Positions 10,167 to 22,204 of a stretch of DNA of 64,000 bases are shown here, in pieces. Origin of the DNA: Volutella citrinella. Taxonomy: Eukaryota; Ascomycota; Sordariomycetes; Hypocreales; Nectriaceae. The notes under the pieces were generated by a model. It was given only the letters and a program-made list of their open reading frames with translations. It searched no databases and had not been told where the DNA came from. Positions within the stretch are counted from its first letter, which is position 1; each line of letters opens with the position of its first letter. Where the stretch lies: the NCBI GenBank assembly GCA_034401135.1, contig JAWZSP010000001.1, positions 1,860,001 to 1,924,000 on the forward strand, read 5' to 3'. The translations under genes and the position numbers were made by a program.

Positions 10167-12984
10167 ATGGGTTCGTTCTGTGACCTCTACGTAAGTAGAC
10201 AGCCTCCCGAAACGAATCATCTTTTGCTCGCCCAGCGGGCCCCTTCTCCAAAGCTCTAGCTGACCATGAAATCACAGCGGCGGTTTCGCGCCAGGATAGC
10301 AAGGCGAAATCGGGCGAACAAGACCGACGACGACCGTAACCCGAGGCGATCTCGAACCATGTCCATATTCGCCAATTCCAACGACCAGGCAAGAGCCGCC
10401 TTGACCACCATCGTGGGTGCGACGGCATTTGTGTCTCCAAAGCTACCACAGCGAGGATTCGAATCACATACGATCAACGACAAGGCTTCTACCGAGACCA
10501 ATTCCACTACGAAGCCACAGATCATCCCAGAGATTCGCCACAGCCACAGCACCGAGATGTACGACATCATTGAGCGTATCTTCGATGAGTGGCGGGGGTC
10601 AGCTGAACATCTTGCCCGGGATAAATTCATCGAATTCCTACGGACTGTACAAGGAGAGACTGATTGGACACATCTTGCACCTGATAAACCCACCTTCAGC
10701 TTTGGCGAGTTTCTCTACGAATGGGAATCGAAATTCTCGTGGGATGCACTCGGGCCACCCCGGGAGAAGGATCTCTCCAGGCCTCTGTCCAACTACTTCA
10801 TCAACAGCAGCCACAATACCTACCTCGTGGGAAACCAGCTCCTCTCAAGGAGCTCGCCAGATGCATATCGAAATGTAGGTTCATGTGATGGCGTACGTAC
10901 TTGGCAAAGGATGATGCTTACTCTCGTTTGGCAAAGGCCCTACTAGGAGGCTGTCGCTGTATCGAAATCGATGTCTGGAACGGAAACACAATCGTACCTG
11001 CTGGTACCTCGAGCTCACGCAGGCATGAACACCGTCATGGAATCTCAGGCAGTTCATTCCCCAACGTCGGAAAGACCGTCGCAGACACTGTTGGGGAGTA
11101 CTTGGGCGAGAGGTCTGGAAGCCGGTCGCGAAGCAGGAGCAATGATAGTCGGCGCGTGGAGAGGAACCCTTCGGCCAGATCCAGCGGCCAGCTTTCACTA
11201 GACCCAGGGGACTCGAGCGACTGCCACGAAAGAGCTCGAGCACGTACTCGTTCCATACAGCAGTATCCGAAGGATGAACCGATTGTCACACATGGTTGGA
11301 CGTTTACCGTCCCATGCGGCTTCCGCGAGGTATGCAAGGCAATCAAGGAGTCTGCCTTTGCCAACAACGACTTGCCTATCATCATCAGCCTCGAAGTCCA
11401 CGCAGATTCGGACCAGCAAATGAAGATGGTCCACATAATGAAGGAGGAGTGGCAGGAGATGCTCCTTGACCAGCCGCTGGACGGCTGCGACCCCAGGTTC
11501 CGAGTTCCCAATCTGGACGAGCTCCGCGGCAAGATTCTCGTAAAGAGCAAAAAGGTTGGCGGGCTCCTGACAGTTCCTCTGACGACAATGGATCTGCCAG
11601 TTGATTTCGCGGATGACGATGATGCTTCTGGGGGGGAAGACGATCGAGCACCGCCGGCCCAGACCAAAAACGCTGTGCGAATTTGCGAAAGCCTCGGAAA
11701 ACTCGCCATATATACTCGGAGTCAGCACTACAAGAGTCTGTCAACTCCAGAGGCCAAAAGTCCGCCACACATATTCTCCCTAAGCGAAAACCGAATTATT
11801 GAGCTGTACCAGAAGAGACATAGAGACATGTTTCTCCATAACAAAACCTACTTCATGCGAGCATTCCCCGCAGGGATGCGGATCGACAGCTCAAACCCAG
11901 ACCCAAGCCTCTTTTGGCGAGGGGGTGTCCAGATGGTGGCAATGAACTGGCAAGTGCTTGATGAGGGCATGATGATAAACGAGGGCATGTTTGCTGGTGA
12001 ACGGGGCTGGGTTCTCAAGCCGGCGGGATACCAGAGCTCAAGCAGCACCGCCGAGACACAGAGCGAGGCCGCGCCTGACCAAACGATGGATCTCACCATC
12101 GCGATTCTTGCTGGGCAGCACATTCCCATGCAAACACCGGACAGCGGCGATGTAACCCGCAGCAATTCCACGTTTCGCCCTGTCATCAAGGCGGAGCTTC
12201 ACGTCGACAAGCCAAAAGAAGGATCGCCGGAAAGCATCCCTGAGGGTCGTTATAAGCAAAAGTCTGGAGTGGGCAGAACGGACCATCCGGTTTTTGGCAA
12301 CGGCGGGTCGATCCTACAGTTCACCCTTATTCCAAACGTAGTTGAGGAACTGGCGTTTATCAGGTGAGTTGTGCTCTTCTCTCTTTCGTTCCCTCGCACA
12401 CCAATTGGTTTCTCCCTCTGAAAAATCAGGCTGGGTGAAACGGCGCTCTCCCCCACAGAAGACCATGTCCGCCCTGCAAAGTTGCGTTGACAAGCGATGC
12501 GGTCTGCCCATCTCAGCTTGCCAGGGGTTCGGTGAGGATTGTGCTGCTGTATATTTGATCCACAGCAGCGCAGCTTGCGTGGTCTCGCGCATGCGTCCAT
12601 GGTCACCGCGGCGCCGGTCAACATGCCGGGTGTGCTCGACAAGACCATGCTCGCGACCAGGCTACTACCGGCAAAGCATGGCGGCGGCACCACCTGAGGG
12701 CACGATTCTTCGGTGACGAGTGTCGGGAATATGTGGATGCCCAAGCGCGGCTGGTTTCGTGGCTGCACCTAGATTCTCTTGTCGCATGGCACTAACGTGC
12801 CACCAGGTTCAAGGTAGTCGAAGACGACTCGTCCAAACTCGTCAGCTCGCCCATCCTTGCTTGGGCATGCATTCGACTAGACCGCCTCCGTACGGGCTAC
12901 CGATTTATCCACCTGTATGATCCAAGCGGCGCGCCGGTGCCAAATGGAAAGCTTCTTGTCAAAATCAACAAGACACTCAAGTAG
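10167..12984 (+). CDS. Phosphoinositide-specific phospholipase C (741 aa)
   Basis: Hydrolyses PIP2 to IP3 and diacylglycerol in Ca-dependent signalling at membranes. The four exons are 10167-10190, 10278-10874, 10937-12363 and 12807-12984; every junction is GT...AG and in frame. An EF-hand-like segment lies near residues 90-125. The X catalytic half has His187 in SSHNTYL, then Glu217 and Asp219 in [10 protein letters not shown], and the second His326 in IVTHGWTF, followed by IIISLEVH. The Y half carries [27 protein letters not shown] and a C-terminal C2 domain ending in [10 protein letters not shown]. All the catalytic residues I looked for are present. Oddities are a roughly 90-residue Ser/Arg-rich insertion inside the X half (about 225-318), a 24-nt first exon, and a last intron of 443 nt. 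The start in ACAAACATGG is preferred; an ATG at 10266 would lie inside intron 1. Confidence 0.92.
12364..12806 (+). other. Unusually long (443 nt) last intron of the PLC gene
   Basis: Donor GTGAGT at 12364, branch point ACTAACG near 12790 and acceptor CACCAG at 12806. Splicing joins ...ELAFIR to FKVVEDD..., exactly continuous with the C2 domain. Retention would stop translation at the first intron codon (TGA). Confidence 0.8.
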
Positions 12985-15900
12985 TGGCTGAGCGGCAAGG
13001 CATGCAGATGCAAAATCCGGATGCCCATGTGACCAGATCTGCCGTTGTTGATTCCTGGCTTTGCTAGACCGAGAAGAGAAACCGGCAACACTCGGGGCCA
13101 TGCCGTCACCGCTCATCGGCATACCGTATCGCCTTGAGCAGCCACAAGGCCATGAAATCTTGAAAGTAGTATTGGATCACGTTCCAACGTGGAGCTCCCT
13201 GATCTGCGGTTGGGATGTCCTTGGTTGAGAGGCGACAACGTGAGAGGGGGGGGAGAGGAGGGCAAGTCCATCATCGATTAATGTGCCGCCGCACGCTTAT
13301 TTTACCGAGTGCTGTTGAATCTTTGCACAGAAGACATGTTGCGGGAAATATTTTTGAATCTCGCATAGGAAGTCTACAAGATTGGAGTTAGGAGTCAGGC
13401 GTTTGCAGGGTGTGTGTGTACTTGCCCCTGAAGGCTCATGGATCTGCAAAAATCCCATAGAGACGAGGAGAAAAGACAAGCAACACTACGTTGCAGTGGG
13501 ATCCTAAAGGACCATCTGCACCAATGCTCCTTGGTAGGCTTGATTCGATTGCGGTGGCTGCTGCATCACCGCCTTGTTCCTGTACATTCCTGCAAGCCCT
13601 CCGGCGCATGTTTCTCGCCGCATTGTCCCCATTGGCGGAGCGCCATGCCCCAACGACGCTATCCACACACAGCAAGCCTCCGCAGAATGTCCGCTCAGAT
13701 GCTCGTCGGCCGAGCCGATGCTCGGGCCGGTATGCGTCAGTGAAAATCATACCGATCCAGCCCAATCAGGCTCGAGGCGGTTGGCACTCGAGTGCAATAG
13801 CAGTAGGACCGAGGGCACCCACTCCGATGACAAGGATGGTCAACCATTGCTTTTTGTGATGGGGGCTCATGATTTCGTTCGTTGACAGGCATCTATCCTT
13901 GACCCAGCGCCCGGGAATGCACCTGACCACATCGTGCTGTTGGTTGGTAAGACTAATAGAGCGATGCGATGATAGCTGATCTGTGGGGAAGACTGACAGA
14001 CAGCCTTGGCGCCATGGCGGTGCGCCGTCAGGTCAGCCGGCAGCCGGGCCTAGGCTCGACCCGCCCTGTCACGCTACTGCGGGTGCCATCCCTCGACAGG
14101 ATTGACTCTTTTGAACGGAGTAAGGGATACCATCTTCTGAGAGCGTCTCCGGAGGGCTATCTTAGCCATGGTGCTGATGACTCGCTGTGACGGGATGTAG
14201 CCGGCATATCTCCTTGACAGCGTTGGGAGATGCGAAAATGCCGGCTCACTTGGCCGCCATTTCAGAGAGGGGATCGAGAGGTTGTGAATCATGCATCTGC
14301 GCTGCTTGATGACAACACCTTCGAATGGCGGTGGGGTGCTGCCAAGGTGTTGCGAGCCCACGACGAATAAAAACATCTGTAAACACTGCTTACGTTGCTA
14401 CAATCAATACTCTTGCTCCATTGCATGGTTGGAATTATTGAATTCGTCCCGTCTTGGTTGCCCAAACGAACAGGGAATCTCACAGTCGCATCATGTGGTT
14501 TGCCAGAGAGGCAGAGGTTCTCGCACAGAATACCGGCACAGAAATGCAGCAGTGATTGCACCAAAACAACCTAGAGCGGGCATATGTGTGCTGCAGTACG
14601 GTATAATCGATAGTCTGTCTGCGCAATGTTGTTGCTAACCAAGGCTGCAAGGCGCAGGGGTGCAAAAGAGGTTGATCATCATCTTGCCGTGCATAGGGCT
14701 CTGGACAGGGGTTGCCAGTTCTTCAGGAAGCCAAAGGGGAGTGAGGCTCATAGCAGCCGAACGCTTCAAAAGTGTCCAGTACCACAGCACGGAGTACGTC
14801 CGGACGTGACAGCCTGCACGGGATCCCTTGTATCAGTCCTGGCCAGGTCCAGGGCCCGACAGCAATGGTCAACGGTCAATTTCTGCAAGGCGTCCAGCCT
14901 AGGACGCACCGAGCGAGGTAGGACGTCTTAGCAATTGAGTCGACGACCTGTTCCCGCATGATTACTGACCAACGAGATGTGCTTGAGACAGAATTTCTTT
15001 TATTAACCAGCGGAAAAGAAAGCGGACACGCCCTGTCGCTGGGCCTGGACCGTTGGAAAGCCACCCGCCCGTGGATTTGTGGCTTAGAAACAAGCCAGTG
15101 ATGCAGTGTCTTAGCGAACCTCACAATCACGTCATTGGGCATCGAGCCAGGCCAGTCGATTGGCGAGGTCAAGTTGTGGCGAAGAAAATTTGAATGCGGT
15201 GCTCCTGATGTAACGAGTCAGTTGTAATCCGAGGGAGAGATGCCCTTTCGCATGTGAACCATGCTCGGCGGGACCAATGATGAAGAAAATTGGCCAGCAT
15301 CAATTGAGGCCCTGAGACTGTAATACGGGCTTGTCTGCCTGCCGTTGTTTCGTTGATGCAGCGAAATTGGCATATTTCGGTTCTTCGGAGCACGTCTCTC
15401 CCAAACAAGAACGGAAATCCCATACGGCCAATGAAGCGACATTCCCCCTCAGACTCATTGCAAGCTCGCATTGTAACATAATTTCGCCGATGCAACAGAA
15501 CAAGTGCCGCTGCTTGTTGCTGACAGTATGTCAACATGTAGGCGAGGCAGACCGGCTCGCTTGTCCATATCATGCCGCGTATGTCAAGGTAAATACATAC
15601 GTAGTATGCCAGTAACTTCAATGTAGAAAATACATTGGTTCTCGCAGCCAGCCGCAAATAACAACTCTGGAGCCTGCGTCGGCCTCGATTGCCGATACAA
15701 AGCAAGCTGAGTGAGGCTATTTAGAGGGAGTAATGTGGCGGCGGCCTGTGATACGGGGTGCACAACATGCTAATTAGCGGATTATGATTTCCGCCAATTC
15801 GATAAAACAAGCATTCCATGCTTGGCACCGATAAGGACTCGTGGCTGCATCAACGGTGTGTCGCTAATGGGTGTCATAATGATCCCGTGATGGTTCCTGG

Positions 15901-18900
15901 CTGTGGGGTCTGTACCAAAACCACTCACGATGATGGCTAAGGCGCCGTGGCATCTTTTGAACAGTAAGCGGCTGAAAAGAGCGCCGCAATCCTCCATAAT
16001 TATTAATTAACCGAACAGAAGATGTGGGCCAGATACCCAGGGTTCCCTCGACGCAGGCTTCCAAAGAAATTAGTAACGTGGAGATGACCATAGGCCATCG
16101 TTAGACCCAACCGGCAGTCGTTGATCGATTCGATTCCAGCGGTGAGAAAGACGATGGCCGAGATGGGTCGTAAAAAAGATTATCATGGATGGCACATTTG
16201 TTCATCTACCAAACTGAAACCTGTGTGCCAGTGTGATGCTGGCAACAGAGGGGTTGGCCGAGTGAGGCCTAATTGGCCTTGTCTGCCCTCGCATTAGCTG
16301 GCTCTGTTGTCCAGTTGTGGTTCATCCAAGTGGATTTAGAAAAAGTAATCCGCTGGGCACAGGGGCAGGGCGGGGCGGAGCGAGGCCGGGCCACAAATGA
16401 TAATCGCGGACTGCAGCGTGGGATCGACGGGGAACCCTCAGGGGCCGGTGCAGGAAGATGTTTCGGTGGGGAGGAAAAGCAAGACATATTCCCATGTCCC
16501 AGATTGGTCGGCTGGTCCAGACAAGAGGCGAGCTGCGTGTGTACTTAGTTGGTACTAACGCAATCACACTGAAGAGGACGCGTGGTCTGAAGGGCGTAGG
16601 TGGATGCCCAGTTTAAAACAACTATTAGGCGACCAGATGCACTTTGTCATGGTGGATGTGTGAGTTGGTTGCTGGAATTCGGGCGTTGGCTGAGGCTTGA
16701 TGCATGAGGGAGCGGATATACGGGATGTCCTTTCCGAAGTTCCTCTAGCTCTCAGACCAGACCCTACTGGTACAATTCTTGTCCGCCCGAACAGGCGCGG
16801 GTCATACCTAGTAGGCGGTGAGGTAGGCATTCAGGTGACGCTCGACTGCAGGGTGCATCTTTCGCAGAATGCTTGGCTGTCTTAGGAACTTGACCGACGG
16901 GCGGTGGGGGCGGCGATTGAATGCCACAGGCTATTCGAGCTTCCACAATCAACGAGGGAGCCATCGTCTTTGAGCGAGTAGCAGAGCATTACTCGAGAGC
17001 AGCGATACGTCAGCGACGGCAATGTTCGATAGTGGCTTCGCTTGCCATGACACTGGATTGGTACTTGGGGCATGCGACACAGAATGCCATCTGCGGCTTA
17101 CCAGGCTGCTGTCTAGAGGGTATGCCGATCCTGTACAGCCACGTCGACAAGGATACACAATTGTTGGAAGCAAAGGACCGGTGCAATTCTGGGAAGATTC
17201 TTGGCCCTGTTGCAGATGGATGGGCGTTGTCTGTGGTGATGAAGTACCGCACAGTGGTGCCGGCCCGCCGCAACCGTACTGCTACTATCAGGTAGTACCT
17301 GTCAGACACTCTGGGTGTGTGAGGGGCTGCCATGTCACCTAGCAGTAACTACTGCGTACTAAGCAGCGAGCAGCGAATGCAATGAACCCAGGGTCAGAGC
17401 GGCCACGAGGCTTCAAGGGCAGCGATGCAGAGATCTCCACGAAACAGCATGGGACGGAATCCCGATGGTGGCGTTGCAGATATGACTGTGCTGGGCACTG
17501 ACCATGAGGCGCTCTTGGGGGTCATGGATTCCTCGGGCGAGGAGGTGTGTCACCGCCGTAAATTTCGGCCGAGCAGGAGCGGAGTGCAGAGCGACTAATA
17601 AAGTCAGGTTGCACGGGACGGTGTGCGTATTCACGTGTGCACCACGTCACATTGGACATATGTACATGGCGCAACCAACAACGGTCCCACCGCGTTGATG
17701 GCTTTCGTCTCATCCGAGAGGCAAAGGCAAACTGGCTCGTGTCAGGCTGGGGCTCTGCTGGGGCTCTGCTGGGGCTGGCTGAACAAGGGCTGCCTCGAAG
17801 CGCCGGTCAGGAAAAAAGCAAGTCGCTTGGCAGGCAGCAGCAGGTGAATCGCATCGAGGCAAGGGTTGCCAGCCTGGGTCGAGTTAGGATTGGTAGCAAG
17901 CTTCCAAATGAGTGGGAGACAGGTCAGCAATGTTGTAAAGGCGGCGGGCCTCCGAAGCTTTCGCGGCTGACAGGATGAACATCCTGATCCTGATGTGTGT
18001 AACAACAGGATGGGCCCCTCCGTAGGGGAACTGCTGCTCCCTCCTTTTGCTTCGTCACCGGTGGGAGGTGCGTGTGGTCTGCATGTGCTGTGGAGGGATG
18101 TCGTGAGAAGGGTAGGGTACGGCGGTCAGGAGAAGTCGTTGGATCCGTGATATGAGATCTATGAGATCCTGGCCGGGGCTGCGATGCAACCATGGATGGG
18201 GTGGAGGTGGCGGGAAGCAGCGGGATGGATGCAAACAGGGACGGATGGCTGTCTGGGTCGGCTAGGGCAGGGAGGGGGAGGAAGAAGGCAGTCGGGAAGC
18301 GGCGAAGCAGGCACACGTTTTGCGAGCGGCTACGGGACGTACCTGCGCATTGTAGGCCAAGTCAGGCCAAGCCTGTGTCAAGCTGAACCTGCTGGAAGGG
18401 GGCGCTGAGAGTTGAGTCGTGGCGGCGCTCCCGGAATGCGTATTGACAGCAAGATTGCGTCTATGTCGCGTGGAGAAGGACGCCTTCTTGTGAAGCGTAC
18501 CTTGTGCGCACCTATGGATTGGGTAAGGTAGGTTGGAATAGAAGGCAAATGAGTATGGTGACACGTCGGGCGGCCAAGCAGTGACACGGGTTGGCACATC
18601 AGAGACTTGCGGTGCGGGCAGGGGCGTGGTCGTACAAGCTAAGACTGCTTGCTGATAGTGGCCGCTTTCTCCATTACTGCGCCGCAGCTTCGCATGGGAG
18701 AGGCACAATAACCGCTGGCGAACTCGCTATAGCCCTTCCAATAGCCTCGTCTGGCGCGCAATGCAGTGCCTGCCGACACACGTAGTCGAGCCCCTCCACT
18801 GGCTGATTGGCATCTGACTAGTACCAAAGGCAGGTAGGACTGGTAATAACCGCATAGACATGACGTCGAGAGATGGGTCCATGAAGCTCCGGTGACAGGC

Positions 18901-21900
18901 AGCCAGCACAGGAACTTGTTCCAGAAAAAAGAAACACACGAGGCAAAAAGGCGCGTTGGATCACACTAGGCTAAGAATTCGTAGCGAGTGGGTTTTCTAA
19001 TTAACTGCCCGCCTTCTTCCGTTGCCTCGACTCAAACTCGCGAAAGGACTCATGTTAATTATGGGCGGGCGTGGTCTGGTTTCAAAGAATTCGATATGAG
19101 ACCTGTTGCTATTCGATGTCCAGGCCCAAACCCTTGCTTCTGTATCACGATTCATGGCCATTGCTCATGGGCTCTGTTTCTCTTCTGAACCCACTGATCG
19201 CGCCCGTTTAATTCCAAGTGTTTCACCAAATCTTCTTTCTTTCGCCTTTTATTTGGAGGGGATTTTACTTCTAATAGTAGTACCTTCCTGGCCTATTGCA
19301 CCACTGAGAGGGCAGGTAAGGAAGCCACAGCCGGCGACAGGCAGCAGGTACACATCTGACACAGTCAGCACAAGGTCATGTCGCACCGGTCTTGTTGTGC
19401 ATCTCTAATTCTGAGTCCCCGTCGCCCAGAAGGTGAGGAGAGGCAACTTTGGTAACCCATTTCTGAAGCCCATGACAACGATGGCCTGACCATGCAACGC
19501 TAGGGAGCGAATGAGAGCCGCCTCCAACACAAAACCTAACACCACACCCCACCCTATCCAGTGTTCGCTGGATCTGGGGACCCCATTCCAGGATATTATT
19601 CTCTCCAAGGATAAGCTCACTGGCCTAGACGGGATCGCTTCCAGGCCCCTCCAGCCCACCCACACACTTAGATCTCAGCGGATCCCACACGAAGCGGGTG
19701 GGCATGCGGTGCAATGCAGAGCGCTGCAGTCCGTCCATGGTACGGCGGCCTCAATTCCCGGCCCCAGCATACAAAGCCCGTGGCGGATTCGTCTAGGGGG
19801 CGTCTGTAGTCGCGGTGTGCTCTGCAGCTGTACAGGACTATCGTAGCAGCTTGCGATGAGCGCCCTGTGGCACCGAACCCAGACCGGGTTAGTCGACCAG
19901 GATCAAGATCAAGATCAGGATCAAAGTCAGAATCGAGACCGGGACCCCCAGCCTCTCTTGACGCCGGCGCGGACGGCCCTCCCGCTCCCGTCATAGTCTA
20001 TAGTCATCGACCACGATTCACAGAGACCTGGCAGCGCACGCAAACGTGGCAGCCCCTACGGCGAGTTGGTAGGCTACCTATTTTTCGATGAAGGCGGGCC
20101 TACCGCTGGCTCTTCTCCTGTCGGCTCGCACAAACATGAGACATTCCTTGGTAGGGAGTGCGCGACTCTGAGACCCGTTGGACGAACTCGCCCCGATGGA
20201 CATCGGCCGTGGGGCTCTCCTCATTGGCAGGGACCAGAGGGTCTGCCACCTTGGAGGGGTGGGTGGAGATTGGTGCCAAAGTGCAAGGATGCTAAATTGG
20301 AATTGTGGATGACCCAACTCCAGCGCGTCGGTGAGATTGCCCGATGCATGGCGATCAATTCCAGGGTGTGAGTTGGACTGGGTATCCAAAGCACACCGGC
20401 CCGCAGAGCAACCAGGCAAACAATAAGTTGGCAGAACTGGAGGGTAGGGCAGAGCGGAGCAGGGGGCAGCACGGCTTGTCTGTGCTTTGATTGAAGGCCT
20501 ACTGTTTGCCAGGCGTCTGGGCAGAGCAGCAAAACCGCCTGTCACCGCCGTTCATTCCAGTATTCTGTTGTCTTGCCTTCAAGTCTCGGGGTTGGTAATG
20601 ATGGCAAGGTCACTTCGGCAAATGTGAGATTGGGTCAGCTGCACGGAATTTCGATCCCAGGCAGGTCGTGGAGCGGCGCTCGACGCGGCACGGCATCGCT
20701 CATTCTTACCAAGCCTTGCGCCGCCTTGCACTAAACAGACTTCTCCATCGGCTAGATACGAGCGAGGTACGCGCGCGATACTTCCTGAGAGAGGTGTGAG
20801 ATGCATGCCTCTGACCGTCTCGGGCCTTGCAAATTCCCTCACAGGCAAAACCACTATACTGGGACTCCTGGTCATCGTGGCCCTGTACCAGACGCAGCAG
20901 ATGAGGAGCCATAACTTTGCTTTTCTTCGCAGTCAAGGCCGAACCCACGCCCCCGGTCTTGCGTCAAGTCCAACGCCCCTCCATGAGCGGCGGCCGGACC
21001 GGTTGCGCTGCCCGTTGTAAATCTGTCCCGTCCACCCTCGCCCGCCCTGTCTGGCGCGGCACTGGACATGCCAGGATCTGGAAAGAGGTTCCGAGCGACG
21101 GGGCGAGGGTCGACACCGACTAGCAACAGGGTCCGGCACAGGCTCCGCATGGTGGTGTTTGTTGGTTCGAACCTTACATATTTGTCTCTGGCCAGTGCTG
21201 CCATTGGAAGGCGGCTCGAGATGGAGCCGTCCATCCATCAACGAGACAAGGGAAGTCAAAGGGACCAATGCCGTCAACCCTAAGGCCGCCGTCACTACTC
21301 ACTAACAACGGACAGGGCCAGACAAAGGCCCCACCACCGTTTGGGCGGCCCACTTGCTGTTTCTCCCTGCGGCGCCACCAAAGCCCGGTGTTGTGACAGC
21401 TTTTTGCAAGTCTCACGGCAGCTGATGTGACAGGTCTGCTGCTTCCACAAGCAGCCGCCGCCGCCGCCCACCAGCATGTCGACCGAGACCTCCCGGTTAC
21501 TTACCGATCATCAGATGGCATAGCCGCCCACATTAGGTTCAAGTTTGTGCAGGGTGCGGAGTACATCGAATATGTACTCGGCATCGAGTACGCATCCCCG
21601 GTCTTCATCCCCCTTGGCCTGGGGCTCCATTCCCTTGCCGGTCCCTCATGGTATCGCCGGACGGCTCTTGCCATGGCTAGTCTCGTACTTCAACCATTGA
21701 CGGTCAAAAAACATAAATCTCAACCTGCCCCCACACTTTGTAACGTTCTAGTCCGCCCCAAGCATCCCGATATACTCTCTTCTCTCTCTACACTTCTGCT
21801 TGAACAGCCTCACCCCGACTCTGCTTTGGGTCTACGCCATCCACTCCCCCACACCTTCTGCACAGCAATCACATAAACTTTTCATTCTCATTCAAATCAT

Positions 21901-21904
21901 CAAC
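12985..21904. other. Gene-poor region, about 8.9 kb
   Basis: I find no supported protein or RNA gene. Frames of 100-180 codons exist on both strands (for example 15169-15705 minus) but they lack recognisable motifs and plausible splice partners. A degenerate GATCAA/GATCAG hexamer run lies at 19901-19927. Base composition alternates between balanced and GC-rich stretches, without the strongly AT-rich signature of heavily RIP-mutated DNA. Confidence 0.45.
19901..19927. repeat. GATCAA/GATCAG short tandem repeat
   Basis: Four near-identical hexamers in a row lie in intergenic DNA. Confidence 0.7.
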
Positions 21905-22204
21905 ATGATGTTTTGCAGCCCAAATACCCTGACAGCCTCGATGCACCAGATGTCGGCTGACAGCCAGATGGGCAACCTGCAGGGGTTTATGCTGCCGCCT
22001 TCTACATACGACACCATTGACATCGACTCCCACATTGAGGAACTCAACGCCACTCAGAACATGGTCTGCGGTATTCAATCACACAAGGTGCCCGGCACGC
22101 GTTGCCCTACCTGTGCTGAGCAGGGCAAAGAGGTCTGGGTCATTCCCGGCCGTGTTTGCGGATACTGCGGAACGGCGTGTGACAACGAGCTTCCTGCCCT
22201 CTAA
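21905..22204 (+). CDS. Small cysteine-rich protein, putative zinc ribbon (99 aa), unknown function
   Basis: A single-exon frame starts at the double ATG in ATCAACATGATG, preceded by a CT-rich leader (TATACTCTCTTCTCTC near 21771), typical of an expressed fungal gene. The N-terminal half is Met/Ser/Gln-rich and probably disordered. The middle (TYDTIDIDSHIEELNATQN) could form a helix. The C-terminus has Cys in the pattern C-x2-C-x14-C-x2-C-x3-C (RCPTC ... VCGYCGTAC), which resembles a zinc ribbon or knuckle. There is no signal peptide, so a secreted effector is less likely. I do not recognise the family. The frame continues 35 codons upstream of the chosen start, but that part looks like leader sequence. 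Confidence 0.6.
   Translation: MMFCSPNTLTASMHQMSADSQMGNLQGFMLPPSTYDTIDIDSHIEELNATQNMVCGIQSHKVPGTRCPTCAEQGKEVWVIPGRVCGYCGTACDNELPAL

Noticed and set aside
12342..12716. 124-codon plus frame overlapping the end of PLC exon 3
   Set aside because: It lies in a different frame and mainly in the 443-nt intron; the intron borders are supported by C2-domain continuity.
15169..15705. 178-codon minus-strand frame in the gene-poor region
   Set aside because: No domain, no splice partner and no coherent composition; overlapped by frames of similar quality on the other strand.
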